This document shows, piece by piece, positions 60,204 through 64,000 of a stretch of DNA of 64,000 nucleotides. Under the pieces are notes generated by a model that saw nothing but the letters and a program-made list of their open reading frames with translations, was not told the DNA's origin and made no database searches. The stretch comes from Dioscorea cayenensis subsp. rotundata (lineage: Eukaryota; Streptophyta; Magnoliopsida; Dioscoreales; Dioscoreaceae): contig NC_052474.1 in the NCBI RefSeq assembly GCF_009730915.1, forward strand, positions 9,769,501-9,833,500, read 5' to 3'. The translations under genes were made by a program, and so were the position numbers. Every line of letters begins with the position of its first letter. Within the stretch, counting starts at the first letter, position 1.

Positions 60204-63200
60204 CCCCTTGATCAGAGAATTCTTTAACTCCCAGTCCTTCTCGAAAGAACTCAAATTTGGATTTGAGTAGTGCTTTGGTGACAACATCAGCTAGCTGAAC
60301 TTCAGTGCTGCAGTGAATTACTTCAATTGCCCCATCCTTCATCAGATCTCTTATATAGTGGTAGCGGATGTCAATATGTTTAGTGCGACTATGATGAATG
60401 GGGTTTTTGACAATAGAAATTGCTGACCAATTGTCACACAATATGACTCGTTGCTTCACATTGTATTTTACCCAGGTCCTGTAAAATTCGTCGAAGCCAT
60501 ATTGCTTCACATGCTGCTGCCGTGAGTGAAACATATTCTGCTTCTGTGCTTGATAAGGAAGTGATTGGCTGCTTCTTTGAACATCAAGCGACAGCCCCTG
60601 ATCCAAGTGAGAAGACCCACCCTGTGGTGCTCCTTCTGTCATCTTGAGATCCGCCCCAATCACCATCAGAGTAACCAAATCAACTTAAAATTTTCAATTT
60701 TGTTGTACTAAATTCCATGACTTACTGTGCCATTGATGTATAGAAGAATCCTCTTGACAGCTCCAAGATGGTGTAAGCTTGGTTTTTGCATAAATCGAGA
60801 CACCAATGACTCGGCATGCATAATATCTGGGCGAGTATGGGTGAGATACAACAACCCACCAACTATGTTCCTGTATCTCACATGATCTGCATCACCAGAA
60901 CTATCCAATGAATGAAGTTTTTCATTTGAATTTAGAGGATTGTCAACACATTTACACTGTGACATCCCTGTCCTCTGGAGGAGATTGACAACATACTTCT
61001 CTTAAGATACAAAAATAGAACCTCTGCATTGTATCACCTCTAACCCAAGAAAATATTCATGGGTCCAAGATCTGTCATCTCGCATCATTGCTTCCTTAAA
61101 TTCAGTTAACATCTTTGCCGATGATCCCATATAAAGTATATCGTCAACATACATACAGAGTAAAAGGATTTCGGAGGTACCTTCCCGTTTACTGTAAAAA
61201 GTTGGTTCATTGATGCTCCTGACAAATTCCATTTGTTCAAATTCAGCATCATTTCGAACTGTACCATGCTCGAGGCGCCTGTTGCAAACCATACAAGGCC
61301 TTATGGAGACGATATACATGATCCTCCCTTCCATCAACAATGAAACCTTCTGGCTGAGATACAAAAACTTCTTCTTTGAGATCACCATTCAAAAACGCTG
61401 ATTTAACATCAAGTTGATGTATCTTCCACTCCTTCTGAGCACTGAGTGCCATAAATAATAAAATTGTCTCCATTCGGGTCGTAGGAGAGAACACTTCATC
61501 AAGTCAATTCCTTCCCATTGTAAGAACCCTCTTAGCCACCAAACGAGCTTTCTTCTTCAATAGAGTACCATATGAATTAAATTTTGATTTAAAAATCCAC
61601 TTCAAACCAACAGCTTTCATCTTCTCTGGCAGCAAGGTTAACTCCCAAGTTCTATTCCTCTGAATTGCATCTATCTCTTCATTCATAGCTTTGATCCACA
61701 TCTCATCCTTTATTTCTTCTTCATATGTGGTAGGGTCAGCTGCAGTTAAAGCAAATGAGCAGGAACTATATATATCCTTAAGATTTCGAAACCTCACCGG
61801 AGTAGCTTCATCTTCTCTGGCAGAGAAATCCAATTCATCTGGAGAAACATTGCTGTTTTGATGATTAAGAACCTGGCGTTGATATGTATGATCAGACGGT
61901 GAAGATTTATGCAATGTCTTGTTGCTATGCTCCACCTCCTTCTCACGTGATGGTGCACAAGTTGAGGTATCCGAGTCAGTTGAAGAGGTGGACCAATCCC
62001 AGCGCTTATCTTCAAAAAGATGCAGGTCTCTGCTGATGTGGACTTTGTTGGAAATGGGGTCGATCACTTTAAATGCCTTCGACTTATCACAGTAGCCGAC
62101 AAAGATGCCAGCTTGGGACTTGGGATCGAATTTAACTCACTGCTATGAGTCAACATGTCTGTAGACTAGACACCCGAATACTCTGAGGTGGTCAACATGA
62201 GGCTTTGACCCGATCAATGCTTCAACTAGAGTATGAAAATCTAAAGCTTTCGTCGGCGATCGGTTCACAATGTATACTGAGGCGGCGATAGCTTCCGCCC
62301 AATATTTTGAGGGCAGTCTCTTCTCCTTCATCATCGTCCTCGCCATCTCCGTTATTGTTCGGTTCCGGTGCTTGGCAACGCCATTCTGCTGGGGAGTCCT
62401 GGGAGCTGTAAGTTGATGGAGAACACCGCCAAGCTTGCAGAATGATTCAAACTCACATGATGTGAATTTCTCCTCCTCTGTCTGTGCGAAGAACCTTCAA
62501 TGGGTGCGATAACTGAGTCTCCATCAATTGCTTGAATTGCTTGAAGTGTTGAAATACTTCTGATTTTTTTTTTTTTTTTTGCAGAAAATACACCCAGCTA
62601 TACCTGGAAAAATCATCAGTTAGTAATAGGAAATATGAATTACTTCCAATGGAGATTGTTTTTACGGGTCCTACTACATCTCCATGCACAAGCTCTAGAG
62701 GTGCCATGGCTCTTTTAGATATCCCTGTAGGAAATTTGATGCGAGTTTGCTTCCCCAGCGAGCAAGCTTCACACTTCTTTGTTTCTGCTATACATGGGAG
62801 GCCTGACACCATCTGATGATCACTCAAATCTTTCAAACTCTTCATGTTTAAATGGCCGTATCATTTGTGCCATAACTCGAAGCAATTCCTGCATTTTGTG
62901 CCATGTTTGCATGATGTACATCATTTCCATCAAACGGGAAAAGTCTATGCTTGGTCATTGCCACTTGAGCAACCTTTGTCATAGATTTTCCTTCTTTTAT
63001 GATGCATCCATCTTTTGAGAATTCAACACAATATCTTGAATCAATTAATTGTCCATCACTTAGCAAATTGTGAGCTAAGTTTGGTACAAACTGCACATCA
63101 TTCAGTGTTGTAACTCTTCCAGTGTTAGACCGAAGAGATACCTTCCCAACACCTTCAACTTGGAGCATCTTTCCATCTCCTAACTTGATAGAATTCAGTG

Positions 63201-64000
63201 AAGTTGATTCTTTATTTTGAAACAAATTTTTATCACATGACATGTGGTTGGAGCAGCCACTGTCGATAAGCCAGATTCCTCCATTTTCTTTCAAATCTTC
63301 ATCTGCAGCCATGAATGCAACCTCCTCTTCTTCTTCTTTTTCTTTTGCATCTTTCACTACATTGGCTTCTTTGTTTCTGTACCAGCACTGGGCTTTAACA
63401 TGCCCAAACTTCTTGCATACAAAACACTGTATACCTTTATATTGCTTGCTGCTATCTGCCTGATGAGATGATTCTCCATGACTGGGCTCTTTGAACTTCT
63501 TCCACACCCATGACCGCGACCTCTTCCCCTGGGAAAATAACGGCCTTTTCCTCTTCCACCTCGGTGAGGATAATCACCGAACTGAGTTGAACCTCTCCCA
63601 GCATGCAAGGCTTTCTCTTCTTCATGATGGCCACTTTCAATGTTCAAAATAGATTCATGGTTTTTTCAAAGAACTGCTGAGCTGCTCAACAGTTAGTGTG
63701 TTCAAGTCCTTAGCTTCAATGATTGAGTGAACAACCAAAGAAAATCTGGGAGTAAGACTTCTTAAGATCTTAGATACAACTGTCTTTTGAGGGAGAGCTT
63801 CCTTCATCATTTGAATTTGATAAGCAATGTCTAACACTCTGGTGATGAAATCTTGAACACACTCTCCTTGCTTCATCTTGACTGCATCAAACTCCCTTTG
63901 AAGAGAGTGTAGTTGAATTGTAATGTTATATGAATCTCCCTAAAATTCAGTCTTGATGATGTCCCAAGCTTCTTTAGCAGTTTTGGCTTCAGATATCCTC
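60204..64000 (-). pseudogene. Ty1/Copia polyprotein, frameshifted, running off the window
   Basis: Minus strand, domains in order. The gag C-terminal part (63876-63510) is followed by the CCHC knuckle 'CFVCKKFGHVKAQCW' (about 63430). The protease has 'WLIDSGCSNHM' (about 63270). The integrase reads 'CEACSLGKQTRIKFP' (about 62770), 'LVHGDVVGP' and 'LRTDRGGE' (62465), then 'YWAEAIAASVYIVNRSP' (62300). The reverse transcriptase has 'WIKAMNEEIDAIQRNRTWEL' (61690), 'HQLDVKSAFLNGDLKEEVFV' (61400) and the catalytic 'YVDDILYMG' (61140). RNase H ends with 'SRTKHIDIRYHYIRDL' and 'QLADVVTKAL' (60390-60260). At least four frame changes (near 63650, 62440-62350, 61500, 60700) make it inactive. It is less decayed than the Gypsy element, so probably younger. 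The 5' LTR and gag start lie beyond 64000. Confidence 0.9.

Overview
This is plant nuclear DNA, most likely an angiosperm. The genes have GT/AG introns, the spacers are very AT-rich and full of (AT)n runs, and the protein families (GH3, SIS3-type RING, CASP-like, plant LINE, Copia, Gypsy, MULE, PIF and hAT elements) are plant ones. The GH3 and RING proteins look monocot-like to me, but the species cannot be fixed from this sequence. A 1,000-base run of N (9132-10131) is a scaffold gap.

Layout. 0.1-9.1 kb: a decayed Mutator-like element of the type that carries a Ulp1-like protease gene (+ strand) next to a MURA-type transposase gene (- strand), followed by a second, scrambled partial copy. 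The intron and spacer positions of both genes hold a degenerate 20-bp tandem repeat. 10.9-13.6 kb: a GH3 amido synthetase gene (- strand). 14-22.5 kb: gene-free AT-rich spacer with local duplications. 22.5-27.3 kb: an 883-bp hAT-type MITE, then an LTR-like remnant split by a pair of self-nested hAT elements. 27.5-30.1 kb: a degraded L1-type LINE. 30.3-32 kb: an LTR-like remnant with repeated CTTACG/CGTAAG motifs. 32.0-39.9 kb: a decayed Ty3/Gypsy element whose integrase is split by a 3.5-kb PIF/Harbinger element, which itself carries two exons of an RbcX-like gene.

40.0-43.0 kb: a phosphoglycerate-mutase-like gene. 45.5-50.4 kb: a SIS3-like membrane RING-H2 ubiquitin ligase gene with a 5' uORF. 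52.3-53.9 kb: a CASP-like four-helix membrane protein gene. 56.9-59.1 kb: a broken kinesin-light-chain-related gene interrupted by a tRNA-derived SINE candidate. 59.5-64.0 kb: a Ty1/Copia element on the - strand. It runs off the window and its 3' LTR is followed by the gag start of another copy.

The host genes do not form a pathway. GH3 acts in hormone (probably jasmonate) conjugation, SIS3 in ubiquitination and sugar response, and the CASP-like protein in membrane scaffolding. Three of the four host genes need exactly one base removed from a short homopolymer to restore the family frame, and after that removal their spliced lengths are divisible by three. That may reflect consensus errors rather than three separate dead genes. 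All coordinates, exon joins and repeat lengths were read by eye.
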